From positions 18,313,313 through 18,377,312 of the forward strand of contig OX388312.1 in NCBI GenBank assembly GCA_947579605.1: DNA of 64,000 nt, written 5' to 3'. Made by a program: the position numbers and the translations under genes. This DNA is from Athripsodes cinereus. Taxonomy: Eukaryota > Arthropoda > Insecta > Trichoptera > Leptoceridae. The notes under the pieces are model-generated. The model did not search any database and had not been told where the DNA came from. It saw nothing but the letters and a program-made list of their open reading frames with translations. Below, one piece after another: positions 1-10,998 of the stretch (position 1 is the first letter of the stretch; each line of letters starts with the position of its first letter).

Positions 1-584
1 TCGCCACTGATAGATAGGTATTTACTCGTACCTATTTATTGATGAAATAGTAAGAATTGTAGAGTTCCTTTGCTGTCTAACAACAAATATCAGCAAGTAA
101 TGTCTTCTTCTCAATTAAGTACGCAGGTATTTGTGTTTCACAGAACGATTCAAATAAAGAAGGATTTGGCATGAAATAAGATAAATATCTAGTTTTATTA
201 GTTTAGTGTCCCAAATTATATTCACTTGTGTAAGTACACCGTGATACAAAATATGATATTATTTCTTAGGTAGATAATGTTCATAACAATAATAATATCT
301 AATATGATTGTAGTAGTAATATTATTGTCTCCACTAATTGTGCGTGGTCGTCACTACTTTTTATTATAGTCCAGCCTATACACGGTACACAGTGGTAAAT
401 ATTATATGTATTATATACATACTAACTTCTTCTCAGGATTCTGGCTATGTGGGCGATGGACATTGATGTTTCAGTCGGTGAGACAAACAAACATTCCCGG
501 TATATAATATGTTCACTGAAATGACGAATAAATTATTCTATACTATACTCGTATACTTCATAATACCGTATTCCATGTGGAGTA
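1..584. other. AT-rich sequence, nothing recognised
   Basis: No reading frame, RNA or repeat that I can support. Only short TA-rich runs around 395-420. Confidence 0.5.
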
Positions 585-716
585 GATATAGAAAAAGGAA
601 AGACATGTATCCTTACATACTATTTTCGCTTCTTCTATATTCATACAATTTGTCATATACGTATGTCGATTTCTCTTACTCAACACGCGACCGTCTATGA
701 CAATTTGACCCACGTG
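585..716 (-). pseudogene. LINE C-terminal tail fragment (family L), decayed
   Basis: The plus strand carries a degraded version of the conserved text seen at 35560-35660: a 'cttctatattcatacaattt' block, then a 'cgatttctcttactcaacac' block, then 'cacgtgatcaaa'. Read on the minus strand this is the end of a LINE reverse-transcriptase ORF, the part that in better copies reads W-x-DHVD followed by R-x-MRN-x-MNVEEA. There is no continuous frame, so it is a dead fragment. The call rests on similarity to the other copies in this window. Confidence 0.5.
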
Positions 717-885
717 ATCAAACCGCAAAAATAATGTTTTTATCTCCTATCTTGGGATATACTTAAATCAAAATTCATACGTATATGCTCAATTTTGAGG
801 GTTAAATAGTTAATTATAACAAAAAGTGTAATATTGTGTTTAATTCATGTACAATGAACATAAGTATATATTCAATATGTATAAT

Positions 886-1134
886 CCCGTGGAACACCCG
901 GTAAAGAATTGGTCTCCCACTCTTCTCCGTAAGTTTTCGAGTGTCCTGTAAAAGGCAGGTGTTCGAAAAAATTAAGACATTATACATCTTAAATTCAGCG
1001 ATGAGGTTTGCCACCCATCCTGAATGTCTTGTTTTTATGTTGGCACGAAGAGGACAGTTTGCATGTTTCTTACATGCAGCTGATCTGCTGGCTACCCCAC
1101 TTGTGGGATATGCCGTGATGGTATAGTAGTATAG
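886..1134 (+). mobile_element. SINE-like element, family A, complete copy
   Basis: Starts with CCCGTGGAACACCCGG and ends with GATGGTATAG plus TAG-type repeats. The same ~250-bp unit recurs with the same 5' end at 7342, 14277, 25655 and, inverted, at 34495-34741. It is flanked by a perfect 10-bp direct repeat, TATGTATAAT (876-885 and 1135-1144), as expected for a target-site duplication. I see no clear tRNA-type A box; a GTTCGAAAA stretch in the middle is only vaguely B-box-like. A 61-codon frame at 941-1126 runs through it but is not judged to be coding. Retroposition is inferred from the tail and the duplication. Confidence 0.75.
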
Positions 1135-1144
1135 TATGTATAAT

Positions 1145-2775
1145 GTTCTTTTAATAAAAAAAAAATAATTTGAATATAGAAGTAAAATTGAATATTTATC
1201 TTCTTCATATGAATATGTCTTGACATAATATATGATTCATAAATTAATTAATTAATTAAGGAATACGTGATAATCCTATGCGTTACATAATTCTGCATCT
1301 CCTCTCTTAATGTTTATTAATCATGTAAAGCAATATGCAAATGTATACAAAATGGATACAACATCTGTTAAATGCATCTTTTAGAAAAGTATGCAAATTA
1401 ATCAATCTTACACGCAAAATAGAAAAAGGCAATAGACCGACTCTGAACTATCTTATGTTTATATTTGTTTAATTAAGGTGTCTAGGTCTAAGATATAAGC
1501 GCATATATTATAAAGAAAATGGAAATTTATTTAATTTCAGATGCGTGTTACTAGACACAACGCATTTTGTTATGAATAATTATAAGACTTAATTGTTGAG
1601 AAAATTAATTAAAAATAAGTGAAACTTGACCTGAAAATATATACTTTTTGAATACTAAATAAAAAAAAACATGTCTACAATAAAATTGTTCTGTTTTATT
1701 TATTTTATTTGACGTATCCACAAACTTATTTATTTATTTTATTCTTCTTGCACATCATCATTCACATAACATAACACTTACCTTAATTTACTTAAGGTGC
1801 AGAATGGTTCATTTACATACTGCAGAAGATAGCGATGTGTTTACTCCTTTGTATAGACAGTAAGACACCACTTCCACATAAAGAAAAATTGTACGATATA
1901 ATTATGTACGTGTAAATAATTGTCGGTTAAACAATTTTTACATTGTCATTGCCATTCATGTTCTATTAATGTAGACCACATTAATGTTTATTTATTTATT
2001 TTATTTTGTTCTTTACTGTATATTGGTTATAATAAGAATCGTTATACGTAATTGATCAGTCATACAATTCAACACACGGAGGACGAATTTATCGCTAGAT
2101 TGCTAGATAGAAAAATAAATAAAATAAAAATCTTTCAACTGACCCGAATTGTTAAAGGAAATATTCTTGATTTACTTTCTCATTTCCGTTGAACATAGTA
2201 TATTCATCTGTTCAATCAATTTGATATTTCGTTCACTTTTGTGTTGATTCATTATTTCATGCAGGCCAATAATACATTGTACCTAATTGTTTAGTACAAT
2301 AATACGTAATTATATTAGATACATTTTACGAGTTATTTTCTAAATATTGTCCTTATATCACCGGACTCCTTATTATGTATTATTATTATTATTAGTTATT
2401 TTGTACAGCCCGCATTAGTTGTGTTACAGTGTAATGTTTACCCTATTCTTAATAAATTCCGTAAATAGGGAAACTAGACACAATGTAACTGTATTATTGT
2501 ATTTAGTACTTAATTTTTATTAACAATAAATTATACAACGTCAAATTATTTCACATCATTCAGAGAATTAATTCCATTATATTTTTATTAATTTATTTAC
2601 ACATTCATTTAACTTAATTAAATCAGGATGCTGGAAATAGCAAATAAAAACTAACAAAGTACAACTGGTACAGTGATGAGTTACATCCGATCACAAAATA
2701 GAACATGATTAAAATATTCTTTTGTTGACAATAATAATTATATTTTTTTTCATAATCTTAGTTTTTTTCTTTGAT
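1145..2775. other. AT-rich sequence with low-complexity runs
   Basis: An AATT run at about 1241-1258, several TTATTTATTTTATT stretches and an ATT run near 2376-2394. No gene seen. Confidence 0.5.
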
Positions 2776-3203
2776 TCGTGTAGAAAATGTCTGGCCAAAC
2801 CGGAAACAATTCAACACATAGTTTCGGGTTGTTCCACTCTCGCTCAAACTGAGTATACTTATAGACATAATCATGTCGCAAAAATTATACATCAAAATTT
2901 AGCTATTAAACATAATCTTTTAAACTCAAATAATGTAATACCTTATTTTAAATACAACCCGGAACCGGTTTTAGAAAATCAAAATTATAGGCTCTATTAT
3001 GATAAAACCATAATAACAGATAGACAAATACATCATAATAGACCCGATTTAGTATTACATGATAAACGTAATAAAATAACGTACCTAATCGACATCGCTG
3101 TCCCAAATACACATAATATACAAACAACCGTCGCAGAAAAAATACGTAAATATACAGAACTAGCAGGAGAAACAAAAAATATTTGGCATTCTAGGTCCGT
3201 TTA
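2776..3203 (+). pseudogene. RLE-class (R2-like) LINE ORF, C-terminal endonuclease part, upstream half
   Basis: The frame reads a zinc knuckle C-x2-C-x8-H-x4-C starting at 2779 (CRKC...HIVSGC), then a linker, then the endonuclease signature RPD followed 14 residues later by D (RPDLVLHDK...YLID). This is the arrangement of the restriction-like endonuclease at the C-terminus of R2-type retrotransposons. It ends in a conserved AEKIRKYTELAGE block. The preceding 18 codons are low complexity and the open frame begins with TTG, so this is a 5'-truncated remnant and not an independent gene. It is cut at 3203 by a mariner and resumes at 4499. The two halves are one frame apart, so a single-base indel is also present. 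The enzyme would nick the target and prime reverse transcription; this copy cannot. Confidence 0.8.
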
Positions 3204-3235
3204 AGGGTTGTTCAACAAGAACTTTGTTTTTTAAT
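3204..3235 (+). repeat. Left terminal inverted repeat of the mariner
   Basis: 32 bp, differing from the reverse complement of the right end only at positions 8 (G/T) and 18 (A/G). Transposase binding site by analogy with the family. Confidence 0.9.
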
Positions 3236-3315
3236 TGTGGCAACACCAGCAACATGATAGTTTTGACATTTAATTTTTTGACGTATTCGTAGTGGATGCA
3301 TTGGCAATTGTTGCA

Positions 3316-4392
3316 ATGAATTCAATTTCGCTTGAAAATCGCATTAAAATAATTAAAATCCATTATGAAAATGGTGGTTCTGCTAAAGTGACATTTCGTC
3401 AAATTCGTGATATTTTCGGACAACATAATCGTCCTTCTGAGACCGCTATTAAGAATTTGGTCGCTAAATTTGAGTCGACAGGCTCGATACAAAATGTGTT
3501 AATACCAACGCGTGTACGACCGGGTCGTTCAACTGAAAACATCGCAGCCGTGAGCCACAGTGTTGAAGCAGATCCAAATTTGTCAATTCCTCGACGTTCT
3601 CGACAATTGGGGTTATCCAAAACCACCACATGGCGAATTTTGCGTAAGGATTTGGCTTTGAAGCCTTACAAGGTTCAACTGGTGCAGGAATTGAAGCCGA
3701 ACGACCATTCAAATCGCCGTAGATTCGCTCAATTCATTCAGGAACAACCCGCTGGTTTTTCTGAAAAAATCATTTTTTCAGACGAAGCCCATTTTCACTT
3801 GTCAGGGTACGTCAACAAGCAAAATTGCCGCATTTGGGCTTCTGAAAATCCTAGAGCAATTATTGAGAAGCCGTTGCATGCTCAGCGTGTCACTGTATGG
3901 TGCGCTATGTGGTCTGGAGGCGTGATTGGGCCGTTTTTTTTCGAAGATGAGACTGGAAATGCGGTAACGGTCAATGGATCACGCTATCGCAAGATGTTGA
4001 CAACTCAATTTTGGCCTATTATTGATGACGTGGATATCACTGACATGTGGTTTCAACAGGACGGTGCCACATGTCACACAGCCAATGAAACGATCAATTT
4101 ATTGCAAACCAAATTTCCCGATCGCATGATTTCACGAAACTCAGCTGTTAAGTGGCCAGCCAGATCGTGTGATTTAACGCCACTGGATTATTTTTTGTGG
4201 GGCTATGTTAAGGACAGAGTCTATACGGAGCCAATCGAATCGATTGCAGCCTTAAAACTCAAAATCCGTGATGTGATTAGCGAAATAGTCCCGCCATTTT
4301 GCCAAAAAGTGATTAAAAACTTTGATGAAAGAATCGACATCTGTCAGCGTGCTCGTGGTGGACATTTGTCAGATATCATTTTTCATGCATAA
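3316..4392 (+). CDS. Mariner-type transposase (DD41D spacing), intact frame
   Basis: A cut-and-paste transposase acting in the nucleus on the element's own inverted repeats. I start at the ATG at 3316 (358 aa); the frame opens 24 bp earlier with GTG, which is an unlikely start in a eukaryote. Residues ~3-50 form a helix-turn-helix-like N-terminus (SLENRIKIIKIHYENGG...ETAIKNLVAKFE), followed by a second DNA-binding helix set around GLSKTTTWRILRKDL. The catalytic triad is visible: D156 in FSDEAHFHL, D249 in QQDGATCHT and D291 in LTPLDYFLWG. The last two are separated by 41 residues, whereas classical mariner has 34. No stop or frameshift. Length is close to the ~345 aa usual for mariners. A likely polyadenylation signal, AATAAA, lies at 4419. 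Family placement within the DD41D group is inference from the spacing. Confidence 0.92.
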   Translation: MNSISLENRIKIIKIHYENGGSAKVTFRQIRDIFGQHNRPSETAIKNLVAKFESTGSIQNVLIPTRVRPGRSTENIAAVSHSVEADPNLSIPRRSRQLGLSKTTTWRILRKDLALKPYKVQLVQELKPNDHSNRRRFAQFIQEQPAGFSEKIIFSDEAHFHLSGYVNKQNCRIWASENPRAIIEKPLHAQRVTVWCAMWSGGVIGPFFFEDETGNAVTVNGSRYRKMLTTQFWPIIDDVDITDMWFQQDGATCHTANETINLLQTKFPDRMISRNSAVKWPARSCDLTPLDYFLWGYVKDRVYTEPIESIAALKLKIRDVISEIVPPFCQKVIKNFDERIDICQRARGGHLSDIIFHA

Positions 4393-4418
4393 TTGCCAAA
4401 CTTTTCTCTTTGTAATTC

Positions 4419-4424
4419 AATAAA
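4419..4424 (+). promoter_or_regulatory. Candidate polyadenylation signal of the mariner transposase
   Basis: AATAAA 27 bp after the transposase stop codon and inside the element. Confidence 0.5.
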
Positions 4425-4466
4425 AATTTTAATCATCTTCATCAAATTTTTTTGTTTTATTTTGTT

Positions 4467-4498
4467 TTAAAAAACAAAGTCCTTGTTGAAAAACCCTT
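4467..4498 (-). repeat. Right terminal inverted repeat of the mariner
   Basis: Mirror of 3204-3235, 30 of 32 positions identical, followed by the TA duplication at 4499-4500. Confidence 0.9.
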
Positions 4499-4735
4499 TA
4501 TAATACCTTTAGTCATGTCAGCTACAGGGGTAACTCCGAAATCTTTAATAAATAATTTACAAAAATTAGATTTACCGGTTAATTTGTACATTAAAATTCA
4601 AAAATCTATTATAATAAACACTTGTAATATTGTAAAAAAGTTATATATTATATATAAGTGATCATGACTGATCATATGGAGACTTATCTGGTTGTACAAT
4701 GCTGAGAAGTGTGGATGGCAATTCTGCCGCCGCGT

Positions 4736-4736
<1 letters not shown>
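4499..4736 (+). pseudogene. R2-like LINE remnant, last ~50 codons and 3' UTR
   Basis: Continues the LINE interrupted by the mariner. The frame from 4500 reads FIIPLVMSATGVTPKSL, then LDLPVNLYIKIQKSIIINTC, which are typical of the extreme C-terminus after the restriction-like endonuclease of R2-type LINEs. After the stop near 4660 a ~75-bp 3' UTR ends in GCCGCCGCGTC and runs straight into poly(A). Relative to the upstream half, the frame is displaced by one base. Confidence 0.75.

Positions 4737-4806
<70 letters not shown>
4737..4806 (+). repeat. Pure poly(A) tract, 70 nt, at the LINE 3' end
   Basis: Seventy uninterrupted A residues directly after the LINE 3' UTR, best read as the retrotransposon tail. 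Runs of about 20 residues or more elsewhere in the window are rare. The open frames across it (poly-Lys, poly-Phe) are artefacts. Confidence 0.85.
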
Positions 4807-4809
<3 letters not shown>

Positions 4810-6657
4810 TTGTGCTGAATATAGGTTGCATCAATCAAGTGATTTATTCCATGATAAAGTCATTATAGTAGTGAAAGTTTTTTCATTTGCTCATTTTATA
4901 ATAGTTGATACACAGATGACTTGAATATTTATTCTAGCGTAAATTGAATAAAATGTAGTGACTATTCAATTGAATGTACTAAACAACCTAAATTACGAAA
5001 AAAATTGATAAAGAATTATCACCATGTTTATAAGCAATCAACAATGAGGAAAATATGAAATTAATAAAATTGATTAAGATGGGAATTTAACTTTCACACG
5101 TAAATTAAATTCAAAATAATATTCATAGAGTGAACTTAAGGTGGGATCAGAATGTGATATCACAGGTCATTGAAAACTTAAGTGCATTGCAATAATGAAA
5201 TTGTACCTAAACATAACCATATGAACATAATGGACTTTATATTATATCCAGACAGTGATTATTTTATATTCTGACATTAAAATATTATTTACTAAATTCT
5301 CATGAGCTGACATAAACTTGCGTAGTCAAACTCGTGTAGGCCTCTTTCCGCACATGTTTTTACTTTTATACCTTCTTATTTCTATTATTTTTTCTAATTG
5401 TATATAGTTATCCAAATGAAAGTGGAAGACTACGTCCTGAAAATTCTACTAACAAAAAGTAACCTGTGATCCCGCCGTATAAATATTATAGATAAGATCA
5501 ATTAGAGGTCTAGTCCATTAGTGTATTTATTATATCTACGTATTTATTGTTACCCAGTAAATTAGCTACATAATTATAACGAGCCATGAATTTAGATATT
5601 TTTCTTAATCGTGAACACCACATATTCATAGATTAGCTTACAGTTAAAATATCTGAAATAATATTCACATGAGTACGATTCCATTTCAAAACTTTATAAT
5701 TACTCGGATAAATTCTATGTAATATACATACCTAAGAGTATGTTAATTATAATAAATAAAATGCATTTGTAATACCTATTAGTTAGTTTCCATATTTGAA
5801 TACTAATTTTATCTACTTTCCTAGTACCTATTTTTGAGATTCTTGATCCTAGAGGAGGGGCAATTGCTTCAATGTGCCTTCTCCGAGTACAACCATGATG
5901 TGTTCCCATATAAACTTTTACTCAAAACTTGATATCTAACTAATATGAACAATATGTTAACCATAACCCCATATTACTGTTATAGTTGTTACTGTCAAGG
6001 TATCTTAATAGAATTACAATGATGTTTGTAGGTATATTAATATTACATAATAATAATATAATGTGTGTAATATGTTCATTGAATAATCAAATACTAGTAA
6101 TAATGTCGATTGAAAGGAGCAAAAGTTCATTGAGTGATTGAGATTAAAACGGGGAGACGCGACGGGACATTCAAGTGGACTGAGAAATTTCTAAACATTC
6201 CTACCTATTAGCATAATAAGGAACATTATCGGTGTCTCCATATTGTATTAAATCAATAAAACTTCTATAAGATGTGATTTATGAAATGCTCTCGATGTTA
6301 AATTGGAATTCGATTTTCTTATCAGCGTACGTCTCCAAGCCCTGCTGTCCTGTAACCACCCAGTCACAAAAAGGTTCTCAGTTATCTGGAGTTGAAAACT
6401 AAACTGGAATAATCAGTGGAGAATATAGATCACAATATATCCAATTTTAAGCAGATTAAAATTCAAAATTGTGTTAGTGTTGGTTTAATGGGTAGATTAT
6501 GATTACATGACATATTTTTAGTACAAGTTTCAATTTATAAATCAAGGGTAACAATTTGAGAGCAATAAATAGGTATATTTGACTAGACAGTTTGAGAAAC
6601 TTCAGCATTTGTATATGTGGGAAAGTGTGTCTAATATGATTTGGTTGACTTGCTGGT
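4807..6657. other. AT-rich sequence, nothing recognised
   Basis: No coding signal. I could not find a duplication that would mark the 3' boundary of the upstream LINE. Confidence 0.5.
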
Positions 6658-6789
6658 CAATTACTAGAATGCCTTTACAACATATAATAATCAAATAGAC
6701 AATTACTAGAATGCCTTTACAACATATAATAATCAAATAGACAATTACTAGAATGCCTTTACAACATATAATAATCAAATAGACAATTA
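6658..6789. repeat. 42-bp tandem repeat, three copies plus 6 bp
   Basis: The unit begins CAATTACTAGAATGCCTTTA and recurs exactly at 6658, 6700 and 6742, with a partial fourth copy at 6784. The copies look identical, so the expansion is recent. No protein frame is involved and there are no spacers. Confidence 0.95.
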
Positions 6790-7341
6790 ATATCTTTGAA
6801 GCATAAGTAGAAAATATGCAGACTTCAATATAGATTATGGGAAAAAAATCATAATGGAGTTTTATTTGCTAATCAAGGACACACGTCTTATAACTTAATC
6901 AATTCCAGCTTTTTCAAATTGTAACGTGACTATAAAATCATAACGTGTGAATTTGAGAGATAAGCAGCAATTATTGTTATAAACAAATCATGAATCTTTA
7001 ATTATTTATATTGATTGCACAATTTTGTTTGTGAATAAAATAATCGAATTCGTTATAAAAAATTACCTAACATTAAAGAAAGATTAAATATTTTTTTAAC
7101 GAAAAATATCTAGATACTCGTATATTTATCAATTATAATCGTATCTGATACATTTTGCATTACAACATATATTTTATTTTTCAATAACGATAACAATATA
7201 TCTTGCATTCGTTTGCGTTGAATAACATTACGTTGAAATTTTCTTCTAGTTATAGTAGGTACGTGTTTAATCAAATAATTAAATAACAAAATAGAAATCA
7301 TGAAACATCGTTTTAAAGAAGTTGATATATAAATAGTTTAT

Positions 7342-7591
7342 CCCGTGGAGCACCCGGTAAAGAATTGGTCTCCCACTCTTCTCCATAAGTTTTCGAGTGT
7401 CCTGTAAAAGGCAGGTGTTCGAAAAATAAGACATTTAACAACTTAAATTCAGCGATGAGGTTTGCCACCCATCCTGAATGTCTTGATTTTATATTGGCAC
7501 GGAGAAGACAGCTTGCATTTTTTATATGCAGCTAGTCTGCTGGCTACCCCACTTGTGGGATATGCCGTGATGGTATAGTAGTAGTAGTAGT
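7342..7591 (+). mobile_element. SINE-like element, family A, complete copy
   Basis: Same unit as 886-1134, starting CCCGTGGAGCACCCGG and ending in a (TAG)n tail. It is flanked by a perfect 10-bp duplication, AATAGTTTAT (7332-7341 and 7592-7601). This independently fixes both ends of the family. Confidence 0.78.
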
Positions 7592-7601
7592 AATAGTTTA
7601 T

Positions 7602-9227
7602 AATACAGATTCAAAATCTATCATCAATAAAGTACAGGATTTCATGTAAAGGATGTTATTTTTAAAGTAATTGAGTAATTAAATTAAGCATTTAAATTAC
7701 GGTTACAGGATAGATAAGAAGTTAATTATTAAGATAAAACAATTTAATACAAAATTTAATAAGAAATGGATTGAATAGAATATAATATTAGATGCCTAAT
7801 AAATACATAATAGAATTCTTTTTAGTTGGCAGAAACCGACATTTCAATATGAAAAGAAAAGGTTATAAATTGATTTGATTAGATTACACAATTATTGTTA
7901 AATTAAAAAACATTATTCACACGTATGAAGGACAATTTGGCAATTTTATTCAGGTAAACACGTACATAACATATAGTAACTTATTGCGATGCCTTGAGTA
8001 GATAGATAATTATTGGGCTTTGATATCTTTAATATCTAAAATAATACCGATGCTTATTATGTATTAATTATAGATGCCTAAAACAAGTATGAGTGTTGTA
8101 AATTGGATATAATTATATGACTAGGCGCCAAAACTTTATTCAAATCGCGTTTATATGTCATACGCATTGATAAATAACTCTTTATGGATTCTGGTTTAAA
8201 TTTTTATACACGCGCCCTTTCTCGACTGTCATAATGTCGTTAACTTTGATAATCACCCATTAATCTATTATATTATACCATTGAAGCATCGCGATCATCC
8301 TGCGTACTTGAGTATAACTTGCATGATTCAAATACGTAGAAAGATCAATTTAACATTAGAAAAGTCTAATAATTTACAGGTAGATGAAGTTATCCTACTT
8401 TCTACAGTTCAATCCAAAACATTTGCACCAAAAATATTATTAACTTGCTTATTTTATTCCTTAATACATATAAGTTATAATATCAAATATAACACAATAT
8501 AAAATACCATTTGTTATATAATTTATTGTACCTACAGATGACGAGTTTAGATAGAGCTCTAGCGATATCTTCCAACTAACCTTTCTACTTCACAAGTATA
8601 AACCTACACATTCGTCGATGCTGCAACATATTTATTGTTACAATGATATTAATATAATATTAACATTACATTATATAGAGATAATACAAAACATGATTTT
8701 CAGATTTACACTTAAATTACTCACAAGCGCCAGGGTCAGGGATGAATGTACCGCTTTACTGATAATTCCATAAACACTATCACGTCAATATTAATATTAT
8801 TACTCACAAATATGCACATATTTTGCTTATCATTTATAAAAAAAGTATTAGTTTTTATGATTTTTAACATTTTAAGTGAAATATATTTCATTCGCAACAA
8901 TTAACCCGAGCACTTCCATTATGACGATACTTATAACACATTTAATATTTTTTAATTAAGGCTCTCTCGCCATATTCATTAGCTTAATGTTTTGTGGAGA
9001 TCATTAGATTTTGAAATATTATGCGTGTGATGAGGCACTTTATTGTTATTTGTGAAGTTTTCAATTTTATTATCGTGAACCAACCAGATGGTATTTTTTA
9101 TTATTATTAATTTGAAGGGAAAGAATCAACAGGATGGTAATAATCTGAAGGTCAAATTTTATTTTGCTCTTTTCCAAGTCTCATCCAATATTTCAGGAAA
9201 CTTACTACATATTATAAACACGTAAGT
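7602..9227. other. AT-rich sequence, nothing recognised
   Basis: No gene, RNA or repeat that I can support. Confidence 0.5.
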
Positions 9228-9316
9228 TATCCTCTTCGTGCCTATACAAGTTAAGATATTCAAGATGGGTGGAAAACCTCATCGCTGAATTTAAGATGTT
9301 AAATGTCTTTCACAGA
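9228..9316 (-). mobile_element. SINE family A, internal fragment
   Basis: Minus-strand match to the middle of family A: 'cctcttcgtgcc', 'attcaagatgggtgg', 'cctcatcgctgaatttaaga'. Both ends are missing. Confidence 0.6.
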
Positions 9317-10118
9317 ATATTTTAGCTTACAAAAAGAGTGGAAATGCTATTCTTGCCGGAAGCTCCATGAAATTTTACATTTATACTAACAACTCATATT
9401 TTAGATTTTAAATCTAACATATAAGGTTCTCATATTATTCTACATGCAAGTATCTAATAACGCAGAGTTTTGCATTTATTTATTTTTTAAACATTTGATA
9501 TCGAACTATTTTTTATCATGCATGCAATTCGCAATATTTTACGCCAAATATTAATAAGATTTTTTTCTAAATATCATGAGTAGCTACGGTGGGTACCTAC
9601 CTAAAAAAGAACAATTAAGATTTAAGACGTAGGTAAACAAAAACTAGGTATGTATATATTAAGTTACCTTCAATCAACGAATCCGGAACTTCCGATAATT
9701 AATAATATTCGGAAGTAAAATAATTGTCAAAGCAAATTTACCGAGAAGTAATCAAAACGTAGGTAACACTAGAATTAATATTATAAAGACAACAACAAAC
9801 AAAACATCCCAAAGTGTGAAAACGTTGTATTAAACAAAGCATAAGGTAGGATAAATAAAATAATCCACTTTAATCTTTGGGTTTACAGTTATGAGATAGG
9901 ATAATCTTCACACTTTGCATATAATGAAATTGTAAAGATGAATTCAAAAATTTACAAACATTTATAAATGAATACGTAGGTAGGTACCTATATTTATTTA
10001 CCAACCTGTATCGTTTGTGTAAGTTTTTTACTTCAACAAATAAAAGTGATATTTGACTCGCGTGCGCTTTAATCATTACAGTCATCTTTTTAGGATAGGT
10101 TAAGTTTGTCCCCCTTTT

Positions 10119-10147
10119 GCCACCCCGGCAAAGAATTGGTCTCCCAC
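10119..10147 (+). mobile_element. SINE family A, 5' end fragment
   Basis: Only the first ~29 bp, CACCCCGGCAAAGAATTGGT followed by CTCCCAC, are recognisable. Confidence 0.45.
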
Positions 10148-10652
10148 GTAGTAATTATGCTGATTGTCTTATAGGTGGGTAATTTTAATAAAAAAAAATA
10201 ACATTGATACCTACTTTACCATCACCTATCTATGCATCTGTGTTCTCAAGTTGACTTATCAATATATGAATTCAAACAATTGATATTTCCTCCTCTTTTT
10301 AAAATCGTCAAAGAATGATATCTTTTAGGTATAGTACGCGATGAAGACAGAAAGAAAAAAAATCTTATGGTATTAGGTACCTACTCACTCGTTTACCTAT
10401 CTACAAGTAAGTATGCATAAAATAACTTTGACTTGTAAGAGCAGCAGAACCTTATAACACGAATAATGACATCACAATAAGATGTTTTACACACTATTAA
10501 GTTAGTCATTAAATACAAATTGGTCGGTAGGTACTTCAGTCACCCACAACTTAAATAAATGTATTATACACACGTATCCAATACTAGGTGTTACACTCGG
10601 TGTGGTTAAAGAAATTATACAAAAAATATGATTAGATACTACTTTTACAAAT

Positions 10653-10898
10653 ACCATCATGGCGTATCCCACAAGTGGCGAAGTCAGCAGATCTTAATTA
10701 GTTACGTTCCTACAATTTATATATTCATTCATACATAGCTACATGTAATGAACTTACATATTGTCCTCTTCACGCCATATAAATATGAGATATTCAGGAT
10801 GGGTGGCTTACCTTATCAGAAAGGATTAAACGCCTCATAATACCTGCCTTGCCTTTTCCAGGACACTCGAAAACTTACAGAATTAAGAGCGAGACCTA
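10653..10898 (-). mobile_element. SINE family A, diverged copy
   Basis: Minus-strand copy from the 'accatcatggcgtatcccac' tail to 'ggacactcgaaaacttacag'. The central part carries extra AT-rich sequence and many substitutions, so it is older than the copies at 886 and 7342. Confidence 0.6.
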
Positions 10899-10939
10899 TT
10901 ATTTTTTATTCTAATTTATCTTATTCCTTATTTTGAAAT

Positions 10940-10998
10940 CGGATAATTTATTCGGCACCGTTTAGTGGAGCATCCATCTCAAAGGCGCAGAAAATTAT
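10940..10998. repeat. Short interspersed repeat D, copy 1
   Basis: 'atttattcggcaccgttt' and 'ggagcatccatctcaaaggc' match a block at 62752-62808 almost base for base. Class unknown. Confidence 0.55.

Larger units (their letters stand above)
3204..4498 (+). mobile_element. Mariner-type DNA transposon, apparently complete, 1295 bp
   Basis: Ends are 32-bp inverted repeats (3204-3235 and 4467-4498) that match at 30 of 32 positions, beginning AAGGGTTKTTCAACAAGRAC. A TA dinucleotide flanks each side (3202-3203 and 4499-4500), the target duplication of the Tc1/mariner superfamily. One uninterrupted transposase frame fills the interior, with about 110 bp of leader and about 75 bp between stop codon and right repeat. 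It sits inside an R2-like LINE remnant. Near-identical ends and an open frame indicate a fairly recent, possibly still mobilisable copy; activity itself is inference. Confidence 0.93.

Noticed and set aside
941..1126. Conserved 61-codon frame in SINE family A (also 25711-25896)
   Set aside because: The two copies differ by about eight bases and nearly all change the residue. With no synonymous excess there is no sign of selection on a protein, and other copies are interrupted.
3292..3315. Upstream GTG start for the mariner transposase
   Set aside because: GTG initiation is unlikely in an insect; the ATG at 3316 precedes the recognisable N-terminal helix set.
4598..4924. Frames with poly-Phe or poly-Lys
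   Set aside because: Translations of the A70 tract at the LINE 3' end.
6658..6789. CRISPR-like repeat array (also 39556-39714)
   Set aside because: Directly abutting tandem units without unique spacers, in a eukaryotic context.
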